A DNA stretch of 64,000 nt from Ampelocalamus luodianensis (taxonomy: Eukaryota > Streptophyta > Magnoliopsida > Poales > Poaceae): contig CM070629.1 in assembly GCA_036346255.1 (NCBI GenBank), positions 5,709,001-5,773,000 of the forward strand, in the 5' to 3' direction. This document shows positions 54,946-64,000 of the stretch, one piece after another (positions within the stretch are counted from its first letter, which is position 1; the number at the start of each line of letters is the position of its first letter). The notes beneath the pieces are model-generated. The model was not told the origin of the DNA, made no database searches, and saw nothing but the letters and a program-made list of their open reading frames with translations. The translations under genes were made by a program, and so were the position numbers.

Positions 54946-55630
54946 ATAGAAGTGAACCGGTGGGGAAACCACGTGGCCCGCTTTGACTATGCGTATTTGC
55001 TTCGAAATTGGTGGCGCCGCACGTCAGCTCGCTCGTGGCGTGCAGCATGCGCTGTTGGACGGTGAATACTTAAATACCGGAGGCAAGGGCAAGTGGGCGA
55101 CGGCATGAATCGCAGGAGCCGACCCAACGGTGGGTGACTGGGTCAGGCGGTCTGGTGGACAGGGGATACCTCTCGAGCACATACATCTAGAGAAGAAAAC
55201 GGATTGGATACGAGTGGATTTTATTTTTTTTCTATTTTTTAACTTATATTTTTACTCTGGAGTTGGATACTTTAATATAGGCACAGGATAAATGCGGATC
55301 AGATTCAAATAAGTTACGGATAACTTTGCAAGTAGTGTATATATAAAGAAAATATATAACTTCACCAACGAAAGTATCAAATTATACTACCTATTACAGA
55401 ATTATTTGTCCTACTTTAACAACGTAAACATAATAAGATGTAAATTGATATTATGTATTAGTCAATGACTAGAAAACTATAGATGATATCTATTAACTTA
55501 TTAAAACAGAGTCAAAATAAGTCACCACGTTTGCTCTTAAGGACTAAAAATTCTCATATTAATCAGTGAAAAAATAAAAAGATTTAGTGGTGGGTCCAAA
55601 TTATCACGGTCTAGATTAAAAGAAATAGTC
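54946..55630. other. Promoter side of the MFS gene and intergenic sequence
   Basis: The first 200 bases are moderately GC-rich and contain CCACGTGG (54970-54977), a perfect G-box (CACGTG) core. Beyond 55200 the sequence becomes AT-rich without genes. Confidence 0.45.
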
Positions 55631-55639
55631 CACGTCAAG

Positions 55640-56270
55640 TAAAATAAAAACTAAAATTTAGAATAAAAAATAAAATAAAATCAGCAATTTGATTTACATA
55701 CGAATTCCTAAGTAAAAGAGTCCATATCAGGTACAATAAACTTAAATTCAGAATAAAACAAAATTAGTAATTTATTTTTCATACGAATTTCTAAATAAAA
55801 TCCCTAAATAATTATAATTCAAAATTAATAAAAAATAAATTTGTATACAAAATCCAACCAAAAAATAACTAAAATTTGGAATAAAAATAAAATAAAATTA
55901 GCAATTTGATTTCGGTACGAATTCTAATGATTACAATTCAAAATAAAAATTAAACAATAATTAGCAATTAGATTTGAATATAAAATACAACAAACAAAAA
56001 TAATTGAAATTTTGAATAAAAATAAAATAAAATAAGCAATTTGATTTTAGTACAAAATCCAAAGTAAAAATACCTAAATAATTGTAATTCAAAATAAAAA
56101 TTAGCAATTAGATTCATATACAAATTCCAAGAAGAAAAATAACTAAAATTCAGTATTTTTTGTAATTTGATTTTCATATGTATTCCAAAATAAAATCCCC
56201 AAATAACTAAAATTCTAAATTAGTTAAATAAATTTAGCAATTTGATTTGTATACAAACTCCATTAAAAAT
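55640..56270. repeat. AT-rich imperfect repeat array (AGCAATTTGATTT units)
   Basis: About seven degenerate copies of a 70-90 base unit containing AATAAAATAAAAT, AGCAATTTGATTT and TACGAATTCC. Copies drift strongly, so the array is old. Confidence 0.65.
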
Positions 56271-57775
56271 AATTAAAATATTAAATAAAAATAAAAGTTA
56301 TAACGATGATGACACGAATGGTGTCCTGAGGGACACAAAAGAAGCTGTCACGTTCACTCTAAAGGTCAAATGTTTCTATTGTTGCTTCCTAAAAAATAAA
56401 AAAACTAGAATTTTGATAAAAAAATTACAAGTTATAATGAAGATAGCACAAATGGTGTCAGGGGAGACCACTAAAGAGTGTAATAGCATTGATCTGTCCT
56501 ACACGAAGACATAGATCCACGAGGAAGTAAAGAGCCGAGGCGGTGACGACGAACATGAGGACAATATCTTGTTGCTCGCTGGGGCCATTGAAGAGAAAGA
56601 TCAATGTTGAATGAGCCAAGAGATGCGATGACAAGTGGTGAGCGTCGGCGTTGTTGAAGAAGTTAGTTACCAAAGAAGCTCGATGATGGAGAAACCCTAA
56701 CAGAGAGAAGATGGAGCTTTACATTGAAGACGAGTTATAGACGATATGGGGCCATCGGGTAGCTAGGAGCATGCTATCACTGGTGAGGGGCACGATGTCA
56801 CTGGTGATGGCGAAAAGATTCTCCATATAATTAGACAACAACTAAAGCAGACATGTCAACATTAGTAAAGATGGAAGATCGCCATAGTTAGCGAAGAAGT
56901 CACAACGTTGAAGAAGAGGAGCGACTGATATGAAAGAAGAGAACGTCGAGTATGTATAACACCATGCATGTGTATGTATATGCATATATCCGTACGAATA
57001 GAAGCGCAGGCTTGGAGTAGAGATAGCGTACCTGTAGGGAATATGCTCAGGGTCACCGGAGAAAGCGTGACACGTGTCTCCAGCTGGGATCGGTGATGGT
57101 TATAGGTATATGCGTGTTGATGTCGGAGTGGTTAGTATTAAGCAATAATTGGGGAGAAATAGAAGATAACTATATGATACATTATTGTATTGGAAGGGGT
57201 AGCAGCTGAGAGGGATCGATTAAGATTTAGGCTTACTGTTGGAGGTTGAAGCAAAAAAAACTATGACCTCAAGAAGAGATAGAAGCTGCACTGTTCGGTG
57301 GGGTAGCCGACGTGTGAGGAAAGATAAGTTCAAGGTAGGTCACCCATAGTGCATCGGTGTATGCGTGAGCAAAGTACTCTAATACATTATACCATGTAAA
57401 CTAATAAGATAATTTGCCGCAAACACAATCAACGTATTGCCTGATATTAAATAGAGGTACATATGCATGCATGTAATTTCAAAAAAAAAACTAATAGAGT
57501 AAGAATATAGGCATGCAACTACATGATCTATGCATGATGAAGAGTGATTAATTTCTAAGAACTTTAACAACTTATTATGCCCAATGGTTTTCTTCCATCA
57601 AAACACATATTTCAGTTACGTGCCTCATGTTGTAATTTCTTTCAAGTTTCTATTATTGTTTCTAATGTTTAGGATATCTTAAAAATCTAGATAGCCTACA
57701 AGATACGTAAATATATTATCAAGTATTTATACAAACTTCGAAACAAATCTAGCTGCACAAATGCACGGCACCCTG
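56271..57775. other. Probable Helitron or MITE debris, no gene seen
   Basis: Moderately AT-rich with CATGCATGTATATGCATATA-type patches near 56960-56990 and 57460. No domain is recognised. It is bounded on the right by a Helitron-like end. Confidence 0.3.
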
Positions 57776-57780
57776 CTAGT
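57740..57780 (+). mobile_element. Helitron-like 3' terminus (candidate)
   Basis: GCTGCACAAATGCACGGCAC followed by CCTGCTAGT. The GCACGG..CTAGT layout is usual for plant Helitron 3' ends, but the hairpin is weak. The 5' end was not found. Confidence 0.4.
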
Positions 57781-58419
57781 TAAAAGGATATTGATGTTTA
57801 TCATATATCCATTTTGTTGATTTATCGGATATCCTATAAAATACGGATACATATCAGATATTGTTCTTTTCATATCCTAACCTATATTCCATAAGATTTC
57901 CAGATGCAGAACGGGACTAAAAAAATGGTACCCCGTGTGGATCTTTTCCAAATATGGTGTTGGATCGGGTGGGAATTATCTGCCCCTTTTTCATTCTACC
58001 TACATCTATCGATGTCGGAAGTGCGTCATTAAAGTTTGAAGGAGGTAGACAAAGACTAGTCCCATTCAAAGTTGTCAATACCTTCCGTTCCGGCCGGAAT
58101 AGCCAGAACATTCTGTTTCGTCAAGAAAAATGGAACACGGAACCTTCTATCCCGTTTCGCCTCAAATTCCACTCGTTCCAGCCGAAACTACTCTCCCGGG
58201 CATTTCGGTACCAGCGCCGGAGTGTGCAGATCTGCAGGCTGCAAATTAGCTTTCCAATCATTTGCACGGAACCCAAGCTTTTGTGCCTCTCGTCCATCCT
58301 TCTCACAGGTAGGAGGGAGCAAAGATCTAGCCTGCAGTATAGGAATCTGAAGCCAAGCATGATGCCCACAAGTATTACTAACATATAAGGCTACTACCTT
58401 TGGAGCCTTTCTAGACGCG

Positions 58420-59640
58420 CTACGTCGCTCTCAAATTGTCGGCCGTCCGATCGCGCATGCGAGCACTCACGTCTGCCCGATCCCGCCCGGTGCGCGTGCG
58501 TGCGAACGCGCGGCGCTCGCGCAGCCACGTCGCCCCGATACCCTCTGCGTCGGGAAGCTTCGTCTCGTTCCTCTTTCTCCTCGCGTCTCCTCTCTCCGTC
58601 TCTCGCTCTCGCTCCATCACGCGACACCGCTCCTCCCGTGGCTGCTTCCCCGCCCACCCCTCGATCTCCCTCCCCGGCATCTGCCTTGGCGCCTCCCCTC
58701 GCCCCTTTTCCCCTCCGCATCCGGTACTCTCCCTCTCCCTCTTCCGCCAGTGTCGTCGCTCCCTGCCCCTTCCTCCCCCGTCCACCCCCCGATGTCTCTC
58801 CCTCCCCGGTCGCTGCTTCGACGCCTCCTCTCCCGTTCGCCCCCTCTAATTTCTCGCTCCGTCGCCCCTCTCCGCTAGCGCAGCCACTCCTTACCTCTTG
58901 CTCTCCCGCCGCCCTCTCTCCTTTTGCCTGTCGCCACTTGCTCTTCTCCCCTTCGCCCGCTCTGCCCGCTCCTCCACTTTGCCTCTGCCCCCGGTCCTAC
59001 GTAACGCTCCCTCGCCGCAGCTGGTCTCCCTCACTCGCGTCGCCCCGCCTCCTCTTCTTCCTCCCTCGCCTCGGGCTCCTACACACCGCTACGCCGAGCC
59101 GCCCTCGCTCTTTCTCCCGGTTGCCCACTCGATTTCCCTTCCCGCGCGGTGTTCCCTCCTTCTTCCTCCCCCCAGTCATTCTCTTTCCCATTCCTCTTCT
59201 TCCTTTCCCCACTACTCCATTCATCTCCCTCTTGGTGCTTTGCTATGGCCGAATGGAGCTCCATGGCGCCTCCTCCCCAACCCCCGGGCGCCGCCTCCCC
59301 CTGGCGCCACCGCCGCCGCCGCCGCCGGCTTGGCTCGCTCGACACCGCGCCGCCACCCGCATGGCTCGGCCTCGAGCCGCGATCGCCGCTCGCGCCACCC
59401 ACCCGCTGCCTCGCCCAGCGTACCATCGCCGCTCGCTGCTGCCACCCGCGCCACGACCCATGCTCCTCCTCGCCCGCTCTCGCCGCGCGCGTGGCGCCTC
59501 GCCGCCGCTTGGCTCGCCTCGCCGCCGCCGCCGCCGCCTCTGCGCTGCCGTGGATGGAGCGACTACAGCAGAAGTCGTAGGGTGGGAGGTGGTGGCCGCC
59601 CGACGCCGTCGGCGATCTCGGTCGAACCTCCTTCTAGCTC
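58420..59640. other. GC-rich captured block of unknown origin
   Basis: C- and T-biased on +, open in several frames (a 444-aa frame 58500-59834 on + and shorter ones on -). No domain is recognised. The 444-aa frame runs without a stop into the RPT6-like exon at 59690, giving a potential chimeric product. It may be the leader and first exon of a captured gene. Confidence 0.5.
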
Positions 59641-59689
59641 CTACTTTTCTGTTTCATCTTTGCTTCATCTTATCCTTCCCAAAGAAAGT

Positions 59690-60480
59690 CGATCCGTTGG
59701 TTAATCTTATGAAGGTTGAGAAGGTTCCTGATTGTACTTATGATAAGACTGTCGGTCTTGATCAGCAAATTAAAGAGATCAAAGAGGTTTGTAGACAACT
59801 TAATGCACATTACAAAAAAAATTTGTATTGTTAGCTCTCTGTCTTAGCAATTCGATTTTTCGCTGATTGAGCTTCCGATTAGTCATTCTGCCCTTGGAAT
59901 TGCATGACCAAAGGTTAAAATTTGTTTACCAGTTTGCATTTTGTTTGACATCAATTGAATCGTTTTTCAGTGGATCATATTTACCCATCCTTTTTTCAGG
60001 GTGTCCTCCTTTATGGCCCTCCAGGTACAGGTAAAAAAATTTTGCTCGTGTTGCTCGTGCAGTTGCTCATCACGCCGACTGCACCTTTATTATGATGTCA
60101 GGTTCCGAGTTGATTCAGAGATATATCGAATAGGGTTCCCGAATGGTTCGTTAACTCTTCGTGATAGCTAGGTAAACATTCTTTGTATATGTTGCACTGA
60201 ATTATCACTGTTTTCTTCTACGGGATTCTAAAATCCTTCTGTGGAAAGGATTCTTGCAGACTTTATATAGTTCGATTGTCTAATGTATTTTGTTTGAATT
60301 TCCACAGGGATCATGCACCATCCGTTATATTTATGGAAGAAATAGACTCCATTGGATCTGCTACAATGGAGTAAGGAACTTGCAATGTTGATAGTGAGGT
60401 TCAGCGCACAATACTTGAGGTTCAGCGAACAATGATTAGTCCGCTTCTGCTCGCAACAAGAATCGCATGGGGAAAAAACA
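59690..60480 (+). pseudogene. RPT6: RPT6 (26S proteasome regulatory ATPase) gene fragments
   Basis: Three exon-like pieces match the RPT6/regulatory subunit 8 order. 59690-59790: [20 protein letters not shown] and QQIKEIKEV. 59998-60175: Walker [13 protein letters not shown], then a frameshift, then [11 protein letters not shown] and a stop. 60308-60450: Walker B-like SVIFMEEIDSIGSA, with Asp to Glu, then SEVQRT. AAA-ATPases of this family unfold substrates at the proteasome base. The piece between the first two exons is missing and several lesions follow, so it is non-functional. The surrounding Helitron terminus suggests capture. Confidence 0.8.
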
Positions 60481-61010
60481 AATACTTTATTTGGTTCTTC
60501 ATTTAATATGTAAGTTTACTGATAACATTCTATATTAGTACAAATACCACTATCAGTGTTACTGGCTACTAAATAGTGCTATGATTTGCACGCAAGTTTC
60601 AATACAACCTGATGTTGATATAGATCTTATTTGCTCCCCCCCTGCCAGGCCGATGCTGGAAAAAGTGTTAATTAGGACCTTGATAGTTTAAATTTCATGG
60701 AGAACACTATTGGTGCTCTTACTAATTTCTTGGCATCTGCCACCATCAGAAATCAAATACATAGACAGCATTGTTTTTTCGTCATTCAATCTTCCGCCAA
60801 GTTATAGGAGGTAACTCTTCTGCTTACATACCCTCTATTTGTCTCATTATTTTTTAATACTTTTGGAATAATCATTGTTCCAAAAAACAGCCTCATACAA
60901 GAAATAGACGTGTTCTCGATTCCTATGTATTTGGCTGATTAGGCTGTATATATATGCAATAGTAGAAGAGCAATTGATCATGTTGCAACGCCATTAGATT
61001 ATTTCCAACC
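60481..61010. other. Helitron interior, no further gene recognised
   Basis: AT-rich. A short CPLPGRCWKK-like translation near 60640 might be a further RPT6 trace, but too little remains to support it. Confidence 0.35.
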
Positions 61011-61045
61011 AATCGCCGCGCCAATTGGCGCGGGTTCCCTTCTAG

Positions 61046-61780
61046 TATAGTATTAATGTTGAGGCTAGGCTTGTTGGGCGTAGTTCTAGTTCTTGTCTCC
61101 TTGGCCGCATAGTACAAGGATAGTCCATGAAGACCTCTTTGCTAAAAAAAATTTTGCATGAAAAACCTTAATATATTATTATATTAAATCCGAAACGGTA
61201 CATCGGTATGAATCGATATTGAAATATACCATTTTAAGAACTAAACCGGTATGATCTCTGGTACAAGTGTGGCCGCGTGCAAGCATACTCGGTGCTAAGT
61301 GCGTGCAAGTTTCTATCCAAACAGCTACCGATGAGTGGGTCATGTTTTAATCGAAGTAAAAAAATGAGTGGATCATGTGAACAGGTAGTGTACAATTTCG
61401 CTAGGGCTTGCTTGTCAATGACTCGTTGTGTAGTATTGTCATCGTCCATGAAAATGGCTTCACATGGATATTTCTCTAGCTCAAAGGTAGCCATAGGAGA
61501 TAAAGACCCTACTTGACGTTGTTTCAAGTACTTTCAACTTCATTTATTAAATTTATTTTGTACTCAAAATCTAGAGCCCCTCTCCACTGGCTTCTTAAAG
61601 AAGACAACTTACGGAGGAAACTATTGTAGAAGGATGATACATGCGTAACCTGCGTCTATTTCCCTAAAGAGTTGAAGTGGATAGGTCCCAAATAGGCGTC
61701 AAAACTCACAGGCACAGTTTGATCTCTATTGGCTATTTTCAATCCAACGTCCCAAATTTGTGCAAAAACCATGTTGGATT
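61046..61780. other. Intergenic, no gene seen
   Basis: Mixed AT-rich sequence. A 97-aa minus-strand ORF (61234-61527) has no recognisable family. Confidence 0.4.
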
Positions 61781-62515
61781 ATGTGGGTCAAGCCCATACA
61801 AGAAGAATAATTCCTAAATTAAATCTCAAAGGCCCACTCATGCAAAGGAAGGTTGCATGTGAACTTTAGTACCATATTGCTAGTTCTAGGAGAGGAAAAC
61901 CACCTTAAAAGGGATGGTGCACTCCTAGCCACTTGAGGCATGTGTGGGAGAGAACTAGAGGAACACACACGCGCGCTCGCCTCGCCTCGGCGGGGCGGGG
62001 CGGGTGGCGCGGGCGCACGGCACCTGCGTGAATGGTCCGCTAAAATTGGCGTCAGGTGCTTGCGTAGACGCGGCTTTCTTTTGCGTTTTTATCTTTTGCT
62101 GTTTTGTGTGGCGGTGAATCTGGATCGGTTACGAGACTAATCCGTTTTGGTTACGAGTTATGGAGAACGTGCAGGCGCCTTGATCACACGTCATGATTCT
62201 TCCATAAATACTAAATCGCCGCCTCCATACAGAGACGAAATCAATCTAGGTTTTCGCCTCTTCCATTGTATCGCGCCGCCCCACGTAGCCTACTCGTCCC
62301 GCTCGCGCGGCGTGCCGCCGTTCGAGAGCGGATCTCCGAACCGCCGCCTTCAAGTTCTCGCACCGAGAGAGGCGAATAAGGTTTTGGGAAGCGCTGCGTG
62401 ATCGCTGTCGTAGCTCGCTCGTCTTCCTCGACGCCGGCCGCGAATCGTCATCGACCGTGTCATCCACACCGCGCTGCAGGTGTCACCATCGACAAACCGA
62501 TCAGAACAGAATCAT
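61781..62515 (+). mobile_element. Copia-type LTR (solo or fragment)
   Basis: Begins TGTTGGATTATG with the GGGTCAAGCCCATA and AAAGGCCCA motifs common to a grass Copia LTR group. It has a TATA-like CCTTAAAAGGG at about 61902-61912, and a GC-rich R/U5-like stretch with CACACACGCGCGC follows. The 3' end (about 62515) is approximate. No second LTR, primer site or target duplication was found. Confidence 0.5.
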
Positions 62516-63040
62516 CGGTACGTAACGGTCATGTTCTCCGTTTTAGATCTGTTCATATTCTTTTTCCTGGTTGACATGACTAGATCTGTTATGACTGTGA
62601 TGGTTATGTTATTTTGCGTGTATAATGTCATGATTAATTTATGGAATAAATTGAACCTACATGTGCTTATAGATTTAACAAACCATACAAGATTGCAAAA
62701 GGCATTATGTAAGTGAAAATATTTATAAACCCTAGTGTTATGTGCAGCTCATGTCAATTTAGGTGGCGACAATTGCAATTTACTTATTTTTAAAATTGTG
62801 ACAGCAAATGTCAAGCGTGATTATTAGAAATAAATGTTGGTCATATACAAAATCCATAAAAATAAAGGGTTAAATACATCAATGTAAATGTTTGAGGATT
62901 ATGTGTGGTACTCGTGTTTCCACGCTGTGAGCCTCATGTTTCCAACCGAAGATAACACAACAGTGTTAAATCCACAAAATCCTTATGTCTCCATGTTGAC
63001 ACATTCTACGAAAGTCAATAGGAAAACACAACATCACTTA
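62516..63040. other. Intergenic, no gene seen
   Basis: AT-rich. Could include leader sequence of the Copia-type element, but nothing codes. Confidence 0.35.
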
Positions 63041-63316
63041 GTCTGTTCCCAATGGGTAATATCTTAGTGCAGTTTCTTAATACATGAGGAGTGTTAAGAT
63101 ACTATCTTCCCAATACATAGTTTCTTATGATGTAGTATCTTAAGTTGTTTTATTTAATTACATGCATGAGGCTGTTTTGCGTTGGATTTCGAGCCGAACC
63201 AGTATCTAAATTAGATACTAGAGTACCTTCTCTCTTCATTAACTATGATGCCACATCATTATTTTGCCTACATGGCAGGTTAAGATACTAGCCAAAGTGG
63301 AGCACTGGGAGCAGCC
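63041..63316. mobile_element. Tourist-like MITE, 276 bp
   Basis: Ends GTCTGTTCCCAATGG and (in inverted complement) GGCTGCTCCCAGTGC, with inner TATCTTA matching on both arms, flanked by the direct repeat TTA (63038-63040 and 63317-63319). Repeated AGTATCTTA/TAAGATACT motifs inside. Confidence 0.75.
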
Positions 63317-63319
63317 TTA

Positions 63320-63969
63320 CAACTGGAGCTGCATGTAAGAGATTTCACGGTGCTATAGTGCTGTGACATTGCGTAATATGCATCGGATAAAAAAACGACA
63401 GATGAGATTGATATTTGCCACTGCAGTAAAATACTATAGCATGACACTATTTGTGGATACCGTATCATCATTGTAGCGATTGAACTGTCGAATATCCTAA
63501 TACCATTCATCTGTGATACTTCCAATAAAATGACAGAGGATGTTAATCCATCAGAGATTTCGTTTTTAATCTTTTCATTTTCTAGCCCCCTCTAGTCTGG
63601 CAGCGGATGCTAGGCATCATGGCTCATCTGGGTTGTTCGATCGTCAGCGACCGGTCTGGATCAACAGTAACAGTACTGCGGCAGACTTAACGACAGACTC
63701 AAAATACTGTGGATACGGTGCCTCTTCTCTGCGGTAGTCTCCTCCGTTCCTCGCTTCCCGTCCTTCATCTCTTCCCTTCCTCTCCCCTCCCCCCCGCGAC
63801 GTCACCCCTTCCACCCTCCTCTCCGGTCTCCACCCGCCGTTGCCGTCGCGCTGCGTCGCAGCGTGCGCCACCCCCTCCCCGCCTCCCAGTGCGCCGCCGC
63901 CCCAAGATCCCTCGTCAATTCAAACAAAGTCCGACTCGAGTCACTCGCGAACGAGCCCTCGGACGCGTG
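63320..63969 (+). promoter_or_regulatory. Possible promoter and leader of a gene at the right edge
   Basis: AT-rich to about 63700, then a CT-rich, GC-rich leader-like stretch (63735-63910) typical of grass 5' untranslated regions, ending at an ATG at 63970. Confidence 0.4.
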
Positions 63970-64000
63970 ATGGCGAACCCGATATACGGCTCCGGGCCGC
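63970..64000 (+). CDS. Possible start of a gene cut by the window edge
   Basis: ATG at 63970 reads MANPIYGSGP before the window ends. It follows a CT-rich leader and sits in a good plant start context (GTGATGGCG). Ten codons are too few to name a family. Confidence 0.4.
   Translation, partial: MANPIYGSGP

Larger units (their letters stand above)
57781..61045 (+). mobile_element. Probable Helitron with captured RPT6 fragments (5' end undefined)
   Basis: The 3' end is strong: a perfect 18-bp palindrome CCGCGCCAATTGGCGCGG at 61016-61033, eight bases, then CTAG at 61042-61045 followed by T. This is the Helitron layout of hairpin then CTRR with insertion between A and T. The interior contains a GC-rich block and decayed exons of a 26S proteasome ATPase, the type of cargo Helitrons collect. 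No TC 5' terminus could be placed, so the left coordinate is only the edge of the preceding Helitron-like end. No Rep-helicase is present, hence non-autonomous. Confidence 0.65.

Noticed and set aside
56000..57600. Several 60-90-aa ORFs in AT-rich sequence
   Set aside because: Short, low-complexity and unsupported by splice or promoter signals.

Overview
The window is nuclear DNA of a flowering plant, almost certainly a grass (Poaceae). The evidence is spliced genes, GC-rich intronless subtilases, grass-type LTR retrotransposons, Tourist-like MITEs, a Mutator-like element carrying a plant mobile domain gene, and a hairpin that reads as MIR1432, a microRNA family known from grasses. The species cannot be fixed from the sequence alone. 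Most of the 64 kb is mobile DNA. The supported host genes are a MIR1432 hairpin, two subtilisin-like proteases and one 12-coding-exon MFS transporter; a further gene may start at the right edge.

Layout. 1-2357: end of a large Copia LTR with an internal minisatellite. 2735-4003: remnant of a second, internally deleted Copia. 4140-5647: a TIR-bounded element with GC-rich cargo. 5739-13978: a complete 8.24-kb Mutator-like element (MULE) with a 9-bp target duplication AATATGAGG, terminal inverted repeats of about 120-240 bp, arrays of GC-rich palindromes centred on TGA(C/G)TCA, a decayed MURA-type transposase, a decayed plant-mobile-domain gene and a minus-strand ORF. 14-17.8 kb: an old antisense LINE end and the MIR1432 locus. 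17790-22711: a nearly complete L1-type LINE with a 15-bp duplication. 22930-29697: a Copia element on the minus strand with an ATTTT duplication, near-identical LTRs and a ruined pol.

31-40.3 kb: tandem subtilase genes SBT-A (31127-33406) and SBT-B (37906-40215), both minus strand, with a remnant of a third copy, MITEs and LTR-like debris between them. 41453-47452: a Ty3/gypsy chromovirus on the minus strand, with an iMet primer-binding site and a chromodomain, interrupted by two in-frame stops and one frameshift. 48933-54.9 kb: an apparently intact MFSD12-like membrane transporter gene (455 aa, minus strand). 55-57.8 kb: AT-rich repeats ending in a Helitron-like terminus. 57.8-61.05 kb: a probable Helitron with a clear 3' hairpin and CTAG end that carries decayed exons of the 26S proteasome ATPase RPT6. 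61.8-64 kb: a Copia-type LTR, a Tourist MITE and the possible leader of a gene beginning at 63970.

The host genes share no pathway. The subtilases are secreted proteases, the transporter probably sits in an endomembrane, and the microRNA regulates genes elsewhere. The mobile elements show repeated insertion, internal decay and gene-fragment capture. The most unusual features are the palindrome-armed MULE with its mobile-domain cargo, the Helitron with a chimeric ORF reading into an RPT6 exon, and the Copia element whose LTRs look young while its genes look old.
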